This document shows positions 26,207 to 34,851 of a stretch of DNA of 64,000 nucleotides, in pieces. A program made the position numbers and the translations under genes. This DNA comes from Paracoccaceae bacterium. GTDB taxonomy: Bacteria > Pseudomonadota > Alphaproteobacteria > Rhodobacterales > Rhodobacteraceae. Within the stretch, counting starts at the first letter, position 1. Every line of letters begins with the position of its first letter. The stretch is from positions 2,776,136-2,840,135 of the forward strand of contig JAWPMR010000001.1 in the NCBI GenBank assembly GCA_033344815.1. Reading direction: 5' to 3'. The notes under the pieces are model-generated. The model did no database searches, was not told where the DNA came from, and saw only the letters and a list, made by a program, of their open reading frames with translations.

Positions 26207-28249
26207 TCAACGGCGTCCTTCTCTCAGCCAGGCGGCTGTGATCAAGCCCGCGGACAGAAGAAGTACAAGCCAACCGGGCAACAAGTTCGTCTGACGAATA
26301 TCCCGGGTTTCAAAAGCTGCACGCGGTGTCAGACCAATCCATCCTCTTCCCGCAGCGGGCCGCCCACTGCGGATGTTTCTAAGTCTCGGCAGACCTTCTT
26401 CGAGGGCAATAACGCCGCCGCGCAGGCTGGCAATGACAGGTGTCATGACATCGGCAGTTGCAATAGTTTTCTCAAATTCGCGGGGTGCTGCGGGCCCCAA
26501 CCCTATCACGGCTGTTTCGTCATCGTTGTCCAGTCGATAAAGACCGATTTCCGGTCCTTCGATACTTCCCTCGAAAACGCCTGGACTGGATTCAGACAGC
26601 GACAACTCGGATGTATTGCCAGAGGGGTCGGTGATGGTAAGCGGTGGGACCGTATCAGAAAGAGTGCGTCGTTTTATGCGCATTGTCTGACCTGTAGCTT
26701 CGGCGGTCAGGGCTTCTTCTTCGAGTTCCGGTTCCTTCATCATCCAATGTGCCAGTCTGCGCAGCAATTCCAGCTGCGGACCGCCGCCTTCATAACCACG
26801 GTTCCATAGCCATGCATGATCTGATGCAAGTAACGCCACGCGCCCTTCGCCAACCCGGTCCAATAACAATAGCGGTCTGTCATCGACACCTGACATGACG
26901 ACATTGCCTGCCGTTTCAGACACATCAATCTGTCGCAGCCATCTGCCCCATTCGCCGACGCCGGGCAATTGGGTCGTTACAGGATGGCGCTCCCCCAGAT
27001 CGGTCACTATCGGACGATAAGGCTCATCCAGAACTCGCGCGGTCGGCGCGGCAGGCAAAACAGCCCCCAAGGGCGAGCGGTAAATACTGTCAGCGCCAGC
27101 AAAATCCGCGCCGGCAGCCACCAGAACCGCACCGCCCTCGCGAATGTAATTGGCGACGTTGTCGAGATAGAGGGCGGGCAAGATGCCACGCCGTTTGTAG
27201 CGGTCAAAGATGATCAGGTCGAAATCGTCAATCTTTTCCAAAAACAACTCGCGCGTTGGAAACGCGATGAGGGACAATTCACTGACGGGCACACCGTCTT
27301 GTTTTTCCGGTGGGCGTAGAATTGTGAAATGGACCAGATCGACAGAGCTGTCGGATTTCAGAAGATTGCGCCAGGTGCGTCCGCCGGGATGCGGTTCGCC
27401 ACTGACCAGCAAGACGCGCAAACGATCCCGTACGCCATTCATCTGAATGAGGGCTGTGTTATTGCGGTCTGTCAGCTCACCTTCAGCCATCGGAACGGTA
27501 AATTGGATCACGTTGCGCCCGCCGTGTGGCAGCGTCACGGGCAATTCGATGTCCTCCCCCAGAGGCACCTGAAAGGTTTGTGGTGTTGCGCCGTCCACTG
27601 AGATTTCCAAGGGCGCCACGCCAGAACCGCTGGGGGCGGCACCCATGTCTTCAATTCGCAACGTCAGTGTCACAGGTTCGCCAATGATGGCAAACGCGGG
27701 TGCGTTGCGGATGCTCAGGCGCCGGTCCCAATCCGTGGATTTTCCTGTCAGTAGAACATGCATTGGGGCGGGCAGCACAACAGGTAAATCTGCATCATGT
27801 ACGCGCCCATCGCTCAGGGCGATGATGCCTGCGATCCGGGCGCGGGGCTCTTCGGCCAGTGCGTTTGACAGGGTCGTCATCAGCTCGGTACCTGCGTCGC
27901 CATCACCGTCAGGGACGGTGATGCGCCGCACTTCCGTGTTTGGCCGTGCACCGATCTGTGCTGCGAGACTGTCGGCAGCGCTGGCCATTTGGGTCGGTCT
28001 GTCAGAAAGGTTCTGGCTGGCGCTCTTGTCCTCCAGAAGCATTACGATATCGGTCAGTGGAGCGCGATCTTCCTGTTGATAAGAGGGGCCCGTCAATGCA
28101 GCAAGCACCACGGCTGCGGCCAGTGCGCGCAGCGCCCACCCGTTCAACCCACGCACAACCGCGAGCATCACGCCGATCAGTGCGATCACCACAACCATAA
28201 AAAGAAGCGTCCACGGGATCAGCGGGTCAAAAATGATGCTTCCGGTCAT
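26207..28249 (-). CDS. Membrane-anchored glutamine amidotransferase-like / VWA-type protein
   Basis: A 680-residue protein with two N-terminal membrane segments (about 10-32 and 36-52), a von Willebrand-like segment starting DIVMLLEDKSASQNLSDR, a class I glutamine-amidotransferase-like region (about 290-480, with FDLIIFDRYKRRGILP and EGGAVLVAAGADF) and one C-terminal membrane segment. I see no obvious catalytic Cys in the amidotransferase-like part, so it is probably non-enzymatic. It is the last gene of the moxR operon and overlaps the preceding gene by 4 nt. Such proteins accompany BatA-like proteins in alphaproteobacteria; their function is not established. Confidence 0.8.
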   Translation of the reverse strand: MTGSIIFDPLIPWTLLFMVVVIALIGVMLAVVRGLNGWALRALAAAVVLAALTGPSYQQEDRAPLTDIVMLLEDKSASQNLSDRPTQMASAADSLAAQIGARPNTEVRRITVPDGDGDAGTELMTTLSNALAEEPRARIAGIIALSDGRVHDADLPVVLPAPMHVLLTGKSTDWDRRLSIRNAPAFAIIGEPVTLTLRIEDMGAAPSGSGVAPLEISVDGATPQTFQVPLGEDIELPVTLPHGGRNVIQFTVPMAEGELTDRNNTALIQMNGVRDRLRVLLVSGEPHPGGRTWRNLLKSDSSVDLVHFTILRPPEKQDGVPVSELSLIAFPTRELFLEKIDDFDLIIFDRYKRRGILPALYLDNVANYIREGGAVLVAAGADFAGADSIYRSPLGAVLPAAPTARVLDEPYRPIVTDLGERHPVTTQLPGVGEWGRWLRQIDVSETAGNVVMSGVDDRPLLLLDRVGEGRVALLASDHAWLWNRGYEGGGPQLELLRRLAHWMMKEPELEEEALTAEATGQTMRIKRRTLSDTVPPLTITDPSGNTSELSLSESSPGVFEGSIEGPEIGLYRLDNDDETAVIGLGPAAPREFEKTIATADVMTPVIASLRGGVIALEEGLPRLRNIRSGRPAAGRGWIGLTPRAAFETRDIRQTNLLPGWLVLLLSAGLITAAWLREGRR

Positions 28250-31023
28250 TGGCCCAACCGATCCAGCAGAGCAGGTACATGCACCTGATCTGATTTATAA
28301 TTGCCGGTCAGTACATGCATCACGAGATTGACGCCAAACCGGAACGCGAGTTCTCTTTGCCGCTCACCGGTGAATCCCCTGCCAATCGGTACCATCGGCG
28401 CTCCGGACGCACCGACGGCCCAGGCCGATGCCCAGTCGTTGCCGCCGATGACCACGGGCGTGACGCCGTCATTCAGGTTTCGAAAGGGCATCCCTTCAAC
28501 CTGCTCGGCGTCCGGTGGCGCAGCTTCGACCCAGACGTCGCGGCTGGTATGACGGCCCGGGAAATCCTGTAGCAGGTAAAATGTGCGGGTCAGAACGTGA
28601 TCTGAGGGCAGCGGCTCAAGCGGTGGAATATCTAGGGGAGCCGCCAGATCCTGAAGTTTTCGCCCGTTCGGGCTGGCCGCACCAAACCTTGCGATATCTG
28701 CATCTCGCGTATCAAAAAGGATCAGCCCACCAGAGCGCAAATAGGCGTTCAGCTTCGCATAGGCTTCTGACGAGGGCCGGGGTTGATCCGTTGTTATCGG
28801 CCAATACAAAACCGGAAAAAAGGCCAGTTCATCCATTTCCAGATCCACGCCGACAGGATCAGCGGGCTCAACGGAAGTCCGAAAGAACAGCGTGTTCGAG
28901 AGCCCTCGAAGCCCCGCATCGGACAATTCATCCACTCGGGTGTTGCTGGTGCGTACATAAGCCAACGCCAGCTCAGTCGTGGCGTTCAACGCGAAAGCAT
29001 CTTCCTGTGTGACCTGTGCGTCGACCTGTTGAGCGTATATAGCGGGCCAAATCGCCATCACCGCGACGGCAGTAGCCCGGTTGATATTGCCCAAAAGACG
29101 CCCAGACAGGGAAAGCGACGCCACAACATCGGCCAGTAACAGTAAAATGGAGAGACTCAACAGCCAGCCTGCTACAGGTTGTTCAGGTGGCACCGCGAAG
29201 CCTTTTACCGGGATGCGTGCGGGCCAGCTCACCGGCGTCAATACCGTGTCTGCGGTCAAGACATTTCGGGCCAGACGGCGGTCACCCGAAGCGTAAATGC
29301 CGGGTTGCATATCTGGTCCGGAGGGCGCGTTCAGCAGATCGGGTCCTGGTACGCCGGGCAAAGTACCCGCATCGCTCAATGTGGCGAAGCCATCCATAAC
29401 CAGTTCAGGTGTCCAAGTGGTTCCATCGAGTTGTGTCGCATCTGGCTGTGCGGCAGAGGTCGAAATCGCCAAACGTTCCATCATTTGCACAAAAAGGCCC
29501 GAAAGCGGTAGTGTCGACCAATCTGCTGTGGCCGTCACATGGAATAAAACGATCTGACCCTGTTCGCGCGCCTTGCGGGTGACCAGCGGGGTGCCATCGG
29601 TCAATTCTGCAATCACCCGTTCTGCAAGTGTGGGATCAGGCTGTGCCATCACCTGCGAGGTGATTTGTACATCGTCGGGAATTGACAGGCCAAAGAAAGG
29701 TGAAGTTTCACGAAAGGGTGCCAGGGATTTTGGCGCGCCCCAACTCATCGCCCCGCCAACCGTGCGCCCGCCCGTGCGCAGGCGCACCGGCATCATCGGG
29801 TCTTCGTCAATGCGGCTGACATCGCTGGCGGCCACACGGGGTCCGGCAAACCGGACCAGCATTCCGCCCTGGTCAACCCATGCGCCGATGCCTTCCAATT
29901 CTGATGCCGACAGAGTGGCAATATCGGCCAGAACGATAACATCCGGGTTTGCCGGCAGGACATCGCTGATCGCACCACGGATCAGATCTGCATTGGGTGC
30001 GAGTGCTTGCTCAATATAGTGCAAAGGCGACAGCAACTGCAGTCCCTCGCGGTTTTCCCGACCGGCGATCAGCGCAATTTCGCGGCGTCGCAGCCCGTCA
30101 TCCGCCAGTGTGGTTGCACCGGCCGAACGTTGTCCCTGCAGATCAAAACGCGTGATCCTTGCGCGCAATTCTGACGGTAAAGCCAAGGCCGCTTCGGCAC
30201 TGGTTTCTCCATCCGCAAAGATCGCGTTGGCGGTGGCAAGGATGCTTGGGTTGCCGGCAGGGTCCCGGCCCTGCGCCTGTATGACAACTTCGCGTTCTGG
30301 CCCGGGTGCTGCGCGCACGGCGGACAGTTGCACGGCACCGTCCTCAAACCCTGCGGGTTGCAACGCGACAACATTGGCTGCAGTTTGATACACTTCTACT
30401 GCACCCTTGGCTTCGAATGCCGCCAATACGTCTGATCGACCCGGAAACTCAAGGCCATCACTGAACCAAAGGGTGTCGAACCCTGCGGCAGCGTTGGCGA
30501 AAGAAACCGCCTGTGCGGAACGCGCGGCGTCTGCTTGCCAGGGTGCTGGTCTGAAGCCGGGTAACCTTGACCGCCAGGCGTCAGCGGATTGGAAGACGGG
30601 CGGCTGTGGCCGTGCAAGATCAAGGAAGGCGACGGTGCGCTCGGCACGGCTTGCTCGGGTCAGTTGCGCTGCGATGGCCTCTTCCTGTTCCGCCCATCTC
30701 GTCGCACCTGCCCAACTGCCATCCAAAACAATCAACAGCGGCCCGGTGCCCTGTGCCTGATCCTCGTTGGGGTTCAAAACCGGACCGGCCAACCCCAAAA
30801 TAATCGCGGCTATGGCCAGCATGCGCAGCAACAAGAGCCACCAAGGCGTGCGATCAGAAACCGTTTCATCGTCTTTGAGCCCCAAAAGCAGGGCCACACC
30901 GGGAAACCGGCGGCGCATGGGCGCGGGTGGGACCGCGCGCAGGATCAACCAGAGTATGGGGAGCGCAAGCAGCGCCATGAGCAACCACGGCGCGGTGAAA
31001 CCTATGCCTCCTAAGACGGTCAT
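28246..31023 (-). CDS. BatA N-terminal / DUF4159 membrane protein
   Basis: A 925-residue protein. The N-terminus (GGIGFTAPWLLMALLALPIL, then LRAVPPAPMRRRFPG) is the aerotolerance-regulator (BatA) N-terminal domain with two membrane segments. The middle resembles a degenerate VWA region (LLIVLDGSWAGATRWAEQEE). Two more hydrophobic stretches (about residues 640-690) precede a C-terminal DUF4159 domain containing LAYVRTSNTRVDELSDAGLR and FFPVLYWPIT. ATGA overlaps at both ends tie it to the DUF58 and amidotransferase-like genes. In MoxR systems these proteins are thought to assemble or mature envelope complexes; the target here is unknown. Confidence 0.85.
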   Translation of the reverse strand: MTVLGGIGFTAPWLLMALLALPILWLILRAVPPAPMRRRFPGVALLLGLKDDETVSDRTPWWLLLLRMLAIAAIILGLAGPVLNPNEDQAQGTGPLLIVLDGSWAGATRWAEQEEAIAAQLTRASRAERTVAFLDLARPQPPVFQSADAWRSRLPGFRPAPWQADAARSAQAVSFANAAAGFDTLWFSDGLEFPGRSDVLAAFEAKGAVEVYQTAANVVALQPAGFEDGAVQLSAVRAAPGPEREVVIQAQGRDPAGNPSILATANAIFADGETSAEAALALPSELRARITRFDLQGQRSAGATTLADDGLRRREIALIAGRENREGLQLLSPLHYIEQALAPNADLIRGAISDVLPANPDVIVLADIATLSASELEGIGAWVDQGGMLVRFAGPRVAASDVSRIDEDPMMPVRLRTGGRTVGGAMSWGAPKSLAPFRETSPFFGLSIPDDVQITSQVMAQPDPTLAERVIAELTDGTPLVTRKAREQGQIVLFHVTATADWSTLPLSGLFVQMMERLAISTSAAQPDATQLDGTTWTPELVMDGFATLSDAGTLPGVPGPDLLNAPSGPDMQPGIYASGDRRLARNVLTADTVLTPVSWPARIPVKGFAVPPEQPVAGWLLSLSILLLLADVVASLSLSGRLLGNINRATAVAVMAIWPAIYAQQVDAQVTQEDAFALNATTELALAYVRTSNTRVDELSDAGLRGLSNTLFFRTSVEPADPVGVDLEMDELAFFPVLYWPITTDQPRPSSEAYAKLNAYLRSGGLILFDTRDADIARFGAASPNGRKLQDLAAPLDIPPLEPLPSDHVLTRTFYLLQDFPGRHTSRDVWVEAAPPDAEQVEGMPFRNLNDGVTPVVIGGNDWASAWAVGASGAPMVPIGRGFTGERQRELAFRFGVNLVMHVLTGNYKSDQVHVPALLDRLGQ

Positions 31024-31922
31024 CTGATGCCCCCAGTATCCAACGCTCGATAGAGCCAGAGCAATGCAGACTGCGCCGAGGCATCGGTATGATGCAACCC
31101 ATATTGCCAGCCTGTCACTGCACAGAGTTTTTGCAACTCGGCCTTGCGCTCGGCCAAACGTTCCAGATAGCGGTCCTTGAGGTCGTTCGCTTTCAGCGTT
31201 TCATGCCTCAGGCTGCCACCAACGCTTTCAAATATCGTGCGACCACGGAAGGGAAACGCTTCTTCGCTCGGATCAAGCGTGTGCAGCAGGACGCCACGGA
31301 CGCCTCGATCGGCTGCTTTGGTAAGCGCCAGTTTGACCTCGGCGATATCCCCCATGAAGTCGGATATGAAAACTGCGCGGGCAGACGGGATCATCGCGCG
31401 GTGTTCCGGCGGGGCATAGTCGTCCGCAGCATCTGTCGTAAACGCTTCGGCCAGTCGAAGCACCTGAGCGTTACCACGGCGGGGCGGCAGGGTTGTTCCG
31501 GTCAGCCCCACACGTTCACCGCCGCGTACAAGCAGGATGGCTATGGCCAGTCCCAGAAGACGCGCGCGGTCCGCTTTGAGCGGCAGCTCGCCATCGCTGG
31601 TGAACCGCATGGACGCGCCCTGATCGACCCATAACATCACTGACTGGGCGATTTGCCATTCGCGTTCACGCACAAATTCCTGATCGCCGCGCGCGGAACG
31701 GCGGTGATCGATCAGGCGACGGCTGTCCCCGATTTGCGCGGGTCTGTATTGCCAGAAATCATCACCCATTCCTGCACGGCGGCGTCCGTGATCTCCCAAC
31801 AGTACCGCACCGGCCAAATGCTTCGCCCGCGCCAGAAGTGCCGGGAGGGACGCGGCCTGTTCCTCAGCACCTGTCCGAAGCGCAGTGGGCTGGGACGACA
31901 TCTGAATGGGTGATGCGCTCAC
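31020..31922 (-). CDS. DUF58 domain-containing protein
   Basis: A 300-residue protein of the DUF58 family, regular partner of MoxR ATPases. The signature DDFWQYRPAQIGDSRRLIDH followed by RRSARGDQEFVREREWQ lies near residues 54-90. The C-terminal half has a VWA-like fold (ARAVFISDFMGD). The start is a GTG that overlaps the moxR stop (GTGA); an ATG seven codons later lacks a ribosome-binding site. It has no membrane segment. Confidence 0.9.
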   Translation of the reverse strand: MSASPIQMSSQPTALRTGAEEQAASLPALLARAKHLAGAVLLGDHGRRRAGMGDDFWQYRPAQIGDSRRLIDHRRSARGDQEFVREREWQIAQSVMLWVDQGASMRFTSDGELPLKADRARLLGLAIAILLVRGGERVGLTGTTLPPRRGNAQVLRLAEAFTTDAADDYAPPEHRAMIPSARAVFISDFMGDIAEVKLALTKAADRGVRGVLLHTLDPSEEAFPFRGRTIFESVGGSLRHETLKANDLKDRYLERLAERKAELQKLCAVTGWQYGLHHTDASAQSALLWLYRALDTGGIR

Positions 31923-32926
31923 GCGGCGGCCTTCGTGCCGGCGAGCTCCATGGCTGTGGTGTCAATCAAACCGGCCAAGCTGTCGCCTCGTGCCCGTGCC
32001 GCAAAATTGAGGGCCATACGGTGACTGAGAACGGGTCGCGCCATATCAAGAACGTCCTCTGCAGAAGGTGCAAGGCGCCCTTGCAGCAATGCCCGCGCCC
32101 TTACGGTCAGCATCAAGGCCTGCGCGGCGCGTGGTCCCGGACCCCATGCAACGGTTTCCCGCACTTGTTGGGAAACGCCCTCTTCATCAGGACGAAAGGC
32201 GCGGACCAGATCGAGTATCATTTCGACAACGCTTTCGCCGACCGGCATCCGACGCAATAGCTGCTGCGCCTTCAATAGTTCGCTGGCGGTGAATATCTCT
32301 GTAGATGCAGCTTCTGTATCTCCGGTCGTCGCCAACAAGATGTCGCGTTCGGTATCTCGATTGGGGTATTCCACATCAATTTGCACCAGAAACCTGTCGA
32401 GTTGCGCCTCGGGAAGAGGATAAGTCCCTTCCTGCTCAATCGGGTTCTGGGTCGCAAGCACATGGAAGGGCACACCGAGTACGCGGTTTTCGCCCGCTAC
32501 AGTGACAGTTTTTTCTTGCATCGCCTGCAAAAGCGCGGATTGGGTCCGGGGGCTGGCGCGGTTGATCTCATCCGCCATCAGCAACTGGCAGAAGATCGGG
32601 CCCTCAATAAAGCGAAAAGCGCGGCTGCCGTCCGGTGCGGTGTCCAGGACTTCAGAACCCAGAATATCGGCAGGCATCAGATCGGGTGTAAACTGCACCC
32701 TGTTGCCATGCAGCCCCATGACAGTTGAGAGCGTTTCCACCAAACGCGTTTTGCCCAGACCTGGCAATCCGATCAACAAGCCATGCCCACCACAAAGCAG
32801 CGCGGTCAAAGTCAGTTCGACGACACGTTCCTGACCGATGAACCTTTGCGTGATCGATTGTTTGGCCGCCATCAGCTTTTCGCCGAGCGCTTCGATATCT
32901 GCGACCATGTCTTCTGCTTCACTCAT
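31919..32926 (-). CDS. moxR: MoxR-family AAA+ ATPase
   Basis: A 335-residue AAA+ ATPase. Walker A is GLPGLGKT, Walker B is LLMADEINRASPRTQSALLQ, and sensor 1 lies in VLATQNPIEQEGTYPLPEAQ. The MoxR group acts as chaperone-like ATPases on VWA-domain proteins in envelope or metal-enzyme maturation. The start at 32926 (MSEAEDMVADIEALGEK) was chosen because the longer open frame to 33160 crosses the divergent DUF1285 gene. It heads a four-gene operon joined by 4-nt overlaps throughout. Confidence 0.93.
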   Translation of the reverse strand: MSEAEDMVADIEALGEKLMAAKQSITQRFIGQERVVELTLTALLCGGHGLLIGLPGLGKTRLVETLSTVMGLHGNRVQFTPDLMPADILGSEVLDTAPDGSRAFRFIEGPIFCQLLMADEINRASPRTQSALLQAMQEKTVTVAGENRVLGVPFHVLATQNPIEQEGTYPLPEAQLDRFLVQIDVEYPNRDTERDILLATTGDTEAASTEIFTASELLKAQQLLRRMPVGESVVEMILDLVRAFRPDEEGVSQQVRETVAWGPGPRAAQALMLTVRARALLQGRLAPSAEDVLDMARPVLSHRMALNFAARARGDSLAGLIDTTAMELAGTKAAA

Positions 32927-32994
32927 GACAACGTGCTCCAAAGGATTATATGCTTGATGTAACTCTATCGTGCTCAAGGGAAATGGCAAAAGCA

Positions 32995-33570
32995 ATGAGT
33001 GGACAAAAAACCGTGACTCCCTCGGCGGAAGGCCTTGCAGCTTCATTAACTGCTGTAAAAACACGCGGTTTGCCGCCCGTGCACCTGTGGAACCCGCCTT
33101 TTTGCGGTGATCTTGACATGCGCATCGCGCGGGATGGCACCTGGTTTTATCAAGGAACACCGATTGGACGGCCCGGATTGGTCAAGTTATTTTCATCGAT
33201 TCTTAAACGAGAGGATGAAAAATACTTCTTGGTAACGCCGGTTGAAAAAGTCGGAATCACGGTGGATGACGCGCCATTTGTGGCGGTGGACTTTGAAGCA
33301 ACGGGCGATGGCGAGGATCAGGTTCTGACCTTTAGTACCCATGTTGGCGATGAAGTCGTCGCGGGCAGGGAGCTGCCGATTCGCGTCGTGAAGGATGCTG
33401 AAACGGGTGAACCGTCGCCTTATGTGCTGGTGCGTGCCAACCTCGAAGCTTTGATTGATCGAAAGAGTTTCTATCGATTGGTCGACCTTGGAGAGCATCA
33501 TGAAGGGTGGTTCGGGGTTTGGTCCGGTGGCACGTTTTTTCAGATTATCCCAAGTGCGGAATTGCCCTGA
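32995..33570 (+). CDS. DUF1285 domain-containing protein
   Basis: A 191-residue protein matching DUF1285: LWNPPFCGDLDMRIARDGTW, then FYQGTPIGRPGLVKLFSSIL and YFLVTPVEKVGITVDDAPF. The family is common in proteobacteria and of unknown function; it has no membrane segment or signal. The start is uncertain between ATGs at 32950, 32983 and 32995; the last is preferred because AAGGGA lies upstream at usable distance and the family consensus begins later. It is divergent from moxR with a short shared promoter region. Confidence 0.85.
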   Translation: MSGQKTVTPSAEGLAASLTAVKTRGLPPVHLWNPPFCGDLDMRIARDGTWFYQGTPIGRPGLVKLFSSILKREDEKYFLVTPVEKVGITVDDAPFVAVDFEATGDGEDQVLTFSTHVGDEVVAGRELPIRVVKDAETGEPSPYVLVRANLEALIDRKSFYRLVDLGEHHEGWFGVWSGGTFFQIIPSAELP

Positions 33571-33746
33571 TAACTGGAGGCCACTTAGGGGCATCGCTAT
33601 TTGTAACCTCTGAGGCGTGACGCTGCGAGTGACCTATCTGCAACGGATTATGCCGCTTTTTCTCACCTTAGAACGAAATCATGGCACACTCTTGGGTCTG
33701 AGCGACCTCAACCTTAAGGTTTGAGGAGCAGTATCGTTGAGGTCGT

Positions 33747-34511
33747 ATGTTCAAAATCGCCGCCAACCTGAGCCACTTATGGCCCGAAATCCCCTATCTC
33801 GACCGTTTTGATGCCGCTGCGGAGGCCGGATTTGAAGGTGTGGAGGTTCTGTTTCCATATGACATGCCGGCCAAAGACACTCAGCGCGCCTTGCTCAAAT
33901 CTGGCCTGCCGATGGTTTTGATCAACGCACCCCCACCCAATTATACCGGTGGTGCGCGTGGTTTTGCGGCCGTACCGGAACTGGACGACCGTTTCCGTTT
34001 CGATTTGCGCCGCGCACTTCGGTATTGTGAGGCTTTGCGCGTGCCCATGTTGCACGTCATGACCGGTGCGGCGGAGGGTACGGAGGCACGGGAAACTCTG
34101 ATCGCAAACCTGCGCTGGGCATCGGAACAAGTCCCTGAGAATATGACGCTCTTGCTGGAACCGCTCAATACCGTAAGCATGCCGGGTTATTATCTGAATG
34201 ACTATGAATTAGCCGCGGATATTCTGAACGAACTCGGGATTTCGAACATTGCTTTGCAGTTTGACACCTTTCACGCGCAAACCATCCACGGCGACGCGCT
34301 CGAAGTTTACGAAAAACACAAATTGCTGGTGCGACACATCCAAATCGGTGACGCACCGGATCGTACAACACCAGGACAGGGCGACGTCAATTTCAATGCA
34401 TTTTTCGACCGCTTGAAGGCGGATGGTTATGCGGGCTGGGTCAGCGCAGAATATACTCCGGGGCCGCAGACCGAAGACAGCCTGTCATGGCTGCATGCGC
34501 TGCGACCCTGA
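33747..34511 (+). CDS. hyi: Hydroxypyruvate isomerase
   Basis: A 254-residue TIM-barrel enzyme that interconverts hydroxypyruvate and tartronate semialdehyde in glyoxylate/serine-related metabolism. The start MFKIAANLSHLWPEIPYLDR is typical of Hyi. Metal ligands are visible in LLLEPLNT (Glu), LQFDTFHAQ (Asp), VRHIQIGDAPDRTTPGQGD (His) and SAEYTP (Glu). The family also includes 2-oxo-tetronate isomerases (OtnI), which cannot be fully excluded, but no otn genes lie nearby. It is a single-gene unit. Confidence 0.88.
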   Translation: MFKIAANLSHLWPEIPYLDRFDAAAEAGFEGVEVLFPYDMPAKDTQRALLKSGLPMVLINAPPPNYTGGARGFAAVPELDDRFRFDLRRALRYCEALRVPMLHVMTGAAEGTEARETLIANLRWASEQVPENMTLLLEPLNTVSMPGYYLNDYELAADILNELGISNIALQFDTFHAQTIHGDALEVYEKHKLLVRHIQIGDAPDRTTPGQGDVNFNAFFDRLKADGYAGWVSAEYTPGPQTEDSLSWLHALRP

Positions 34512-34608
34512 TGCCGTTCGCCTAAGCTGCGGGTGATATGTGCGTTAACGCGCATGTAATCCCCTTTCTGGCATCTTATGTTTGCGCCGATGCCAAAGGA
34601 GGCTTGCG

Positions 34609-34839
34609 ATGATTCCCGCTCGATACCAACATTTTGTCTATGGTTTCATCCTGTCGGGTTTGATGTCTTTCATGGTGTCTGGGATCGCGACCTATCGAAG
34701 TCTCGGCCTGATTGATGATTTTTTCATGGTTTGGATTTCCAACTGGTTGCCCAGCTGGTCCGTCGCCTATCCAACTTTGTTATGCGTGTCGCCAATTGCC
34801 CGCCGGATCGTATCCAAACTGGTGCGGCAAGAAGCGTAG
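34609..34839 (+). CDS. DUF2798 small membrane protein
   Basis: A 76-residue protein with two membrane segments (FVYGFILSGLMSFMVSGIAT and WLPSWSVAYPTLLCVSPIA) and a basic C-terminus, matching DUF2798. AAAGGAGG lies 6 nt before the ATG, which fixes the start; an upstream in-frame start at 34582 is less likely. Function unknown. It converges with polA, with only 12 nt between the two stops. Confidence 0.82.
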   Translation: MIPARYQHFVYGFILSGLMSFMVSGIATYRSLGLIDDFFMVWISNWLPSWSVAYPTLLCVSPIARRIVSKLVRQEA

Positions 34840-34851
34840 ATACCCACCTTA

